Positions 61,601 to 64,000 of a stretch of 64,000 bases of DNA are shown one piece after another (the first letter of the stretch is position 1; every line of letters starts with the position of its first letter). The translations under genes were made by a program, and so were the position numbers. The DNA comes from Phalacrocorax aristotelis (Eukaryota > Chordata > Aves > Suliformes > Phalacrocoracidae): contig NC_134281.1 of NCBI RefSeq assembly GCF_949628215.1, forward strand, positions 45,094,512-45,158,511. The letters are read 5' to 3'. Below the pieces are notes generated by a model that worked only from the letters and a program-made list of their open reading frames with translations, searched no databases and was not told the origin of the DNA.

Positions 61601-63641
61601 GTTTCCAGCCTCTCTGGTTTGAGGTGGGTTTTTTGTTTTGGTTCTTCTTTGTTTTGTTTTGTTTTCTCTAAAGAGCAATTTGTAATTCATGTGTGGAAGT
61701 GCTTTGGGCTCCTGGCTTGAGACCCTGGAGATCTTGCCCACTGTGGGCACAGGCACTGTTTCATCTCTGTTCACCTGGATATGGAAGCTGTTTGAGTATT
61801 GCTTATGTGGCCAATTAAATGACATATTTGTACCCTTTTTGTTCTAGTAATAGCTGAGTGTTTACCAGCGTTACCAAGATCCATGGGTATGCAAACAGTA
61901 CCTGCATAGGAAGCAGCTCAAAGGCAAGAGAAGGATAAAACCTGATGAAACTAAAAATACTGTCTATAGAGGACACCAAGCAGTAGTCTGTAGAGGATGA
62001 TTTTACCTTCACCTGTCCTGGTAGAACAGCTGCCCAACAGGGCTTCCAGCTAGATGCTGGAGGAGAAGCTGTCACTACGAGCAATGTGAATGGAAAGTAC
62101 TTGTGTTGTGAATGTCCAGCCAGCACAGCTCTTGTATGAAGAGCAGTACAGAAGAGTGTGTACTTTTTTTTTTTTTTCCTACAAAGAGTGGGGAATGGGG
62201 AGAGGGGTGATTCACACATGTGTTAGACATCACTTACTGTAAGTGTGTTTCTCTTAAAGAGCTTACTCAGGCAATTCTGCAAACACAGCAATGTTCTTGT
62301 AGGGCTTGTCATATGACTTTTAGGTCCTCATCCTTTCATTTTCTTTCTGCTCTTGGGTTAATACTCCTTGTCTTTGCTGCTCTAGATTTTCTCCCTTTTT
62401 AACAACAGCATTCTGTACTTTTTACAGCATCTTCTATTACAGGCTCTCCTGGTTCTTTTTAAAGTTTACGTTATCCTTGTGGCATGAAGTTATCACTGTT
62501 TGCAAGTGGGGAAACAGACACCAAGAATCAGTCTGCAGACCTCTTGCCCTTCTTGGTGTGCCTTATGTACAAAGTTGTACGATGTGCCCTGTCCTAACCT
62601 CTGTCAAGAAAGAAGCAAAGACTGAAGAGTCATTTGGCCAAATGCTTTTCCTCCTGCCAGTGTGAGGTTTCTCTGTACTGCAGATTTATTAGTGATTTAT
62701 CCATATGGCCAAGGAATGCATTTTCTGGAGAAACTTCTGTGTAGCTGAATAATCTCCCTCATCAGGGGAGATCAATCAGGCTGTATTTCTTGCTTTCTGT
62801 CCTTAATTTCATCCTGTGCATTTACCTATGCTTCCCTTTTTAAACAGCAAATAGCAGTGTGTTCTGTAGGGTCATTGCTGTCCACTTGCCTTCCTCCCAG
62901 CAACCACCTTCCTAGGATGTGTCTCCCATTCTTTCTCCCAAGATTAATGAAAATCTTATTTTCCAAACCAAATGTCAGGTTTTTTTGCTTTCCAGGCCTT
63001 TCTTCCCCATTATTATTATTTCTCTGACTAGCTGGAGTGATCTCCTCCTTCTTCTGGTGTCTGCTCTGAAGACAGGAGCTATCCTGGCACTTTCTCTGCA
63101 ACAGCAGTGGGAAGTGAGTGACTGGATAACCATTGCCACATATCTGTCTTGTGCTGCCCTCAGCATGGCCAGGAGACAGAGAGGCTGGGACAAAGAAATT
63201 GCAGGGATGAGGTAGCTGGGTGCATGAGGGAATGTGGGGGTAAGTCACACAGGATCAGAAGTATGACACAAAACGGCATTGCAGCAGTAGCAACTGCTTC
63301 ATCCTCAAAAGCTGATGGCTCTGCAGGAAGCAGATTGCATATGATTCAGCTGGCTTTGCTGACTCCTGCACAAGTTTGAATGAAGCCCAGGCTGACCCCA
63401 GAGGTCAGCAGTGAGTTCATCCTACTGATGCACACAGCTGTGAGATGTCTGAATCCTGTCTCTGGTTGCAGTGCTGGCAGGAGTTAAGATTGCTACAGAA
63501 CCTGTGCTCCAAGCAGAGGAGAGCAGAGCATGGGAGGAAGAGTCTTCAAAGGCTTGCTGTGAAGTAGTACTTCAGAGGAAGAAATTAAAGGGTAATGGGG
63601 ATCTTTTAGAGCTCTCCTTATCTTCTTAAAATAATTACACC

Positions 63642-64000
63642 AATAGAATTGTAGAATCATTAAGGTTGGAAAAGACCTCTCGGATCATCTAGTCCAACCG
63701 TCAACCCAACACTACCATGTCTCCTAAACCATGCCCTGAAGTGCCACATCTACATGTCTTTTAAATACCTCCAGGGATGGTGACTCCACCACCTCTCTGG
63801 GCAGCCTGTTGCAATGCCTGACCACCCTTTCAGTAAAGAAATTTTTCCTAATATCCAATCTATACCTCCCCTGATGCAGCTTGAAGCCGTTTCCTCTCGT
63901 TCTATCGCTAGTGACTTGGGAGAAGAGACCAACACCCACCTCGCTACAACCTCCTTTCAGGTAGTTGTAGAGAGCGATAAGGTCTCCCCTCAGCCTCCTC
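63642..64000 (-). mobile_element. CR1 LINE 3' end, running off the window
   Basis: The plus-strand left edge shows degenerate terminal repeats (AGAATTGTAGAATCAT) and then TTAAGGTTGGAAAAGACCTC, the classic CR1 3' UTR start. On the minus strand the extreme C-terminus of the polymerase is readable: [22 protein letters not shown]-like text, [28 protein letters not shown] (63939-63724). It differs clearly from the copy at 51 kb, so it belongs to another CR1 subfamily. The 5' extent lies beyond the window. Confidence 0.92.

Larger units (their letters stand above)
52431..63641. other. Non-coding stretch between two CR1 copies
   Basis: No supportable gene in 11 kb. The longest frames (54688-55074 minus, 61815-62219 minus, 62826-63248 minus) show no domains. 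Two possible old repeat fragments (55143 and 58539) are listed separately. T-rich simple tracts occur near 61625-61670 and 62166-62178. Confidence 0.5.

Noticed and set aside
1-64000. tRNA, rRNA, CRISPR, operon or bacterial-type features
   Set aside because: None seen; the sequence is vertebrate nuclear DNA. The only tRNA-related signals are the primer site of the LTR element and the eroded head of the MIR SINE.

Overview
The window looks like bird nuclear DNA. Three things point there: two CR1 LINE copies with the avian-type 3' end (51091-52430 and 63642-64000, both minus strand), an avian-type LTR retrotransposon (40441-43147), and a nuclear copy of a bird-like mitochondrial cytochrome b (36778-37462). 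I cannot name the species. The DNA is mostly AT-leaning, non-coding and poor in open frames, as expected for a gene start followed by a long intron.

Layout. 1-8030: upstream sequence with no confident gene; one exon-like segment at 4145-4253. 8035-9420: a strong CpG island, the likely promoter. 9266-9617: a probable first coding exon on the plus strand, ending at a clean GTGAGT donor; I do not recognise the protein. From 9618 on I see no convincing second exon, so most of the rest is probably its first intron (inference). 9618-36740 is non-coding with simple repeats, one imperfect 35-bp-arm hairpin (24846-24921) and scattered old repeat fragments. 36778-37462 is the numt, flanked by a 10-bp direct repeat. 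38915-39045 is a MIR-type SINE.

40441-43147 is a complete but non-autonomous LTR element. It has two 577-bp LTRs differing at 10 sites and a 5-bp target duplication. A lysine-tRNA-type primer binding site shows that the element runs on the minus strand. Its 1.55-kb interior has no gag, pol or env and consists largely of two families of tandem repeats. 47757-48186 (minus) is a broken fragment of a hAT-type (DUF4371) transposase. 51091-52430 and 63642-64000 are 5'-truncated CR1 copies, the second running off the window.

There is no operon-like organisation. The only probable host gene is the one starting in the CpG island; the rest is a record of insertions. The most interesting items are the numt with its target-site-like repeat, the repeat-only LTR element and the hAT fossil. 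I found no evidence for a new defence or enzymatic system.
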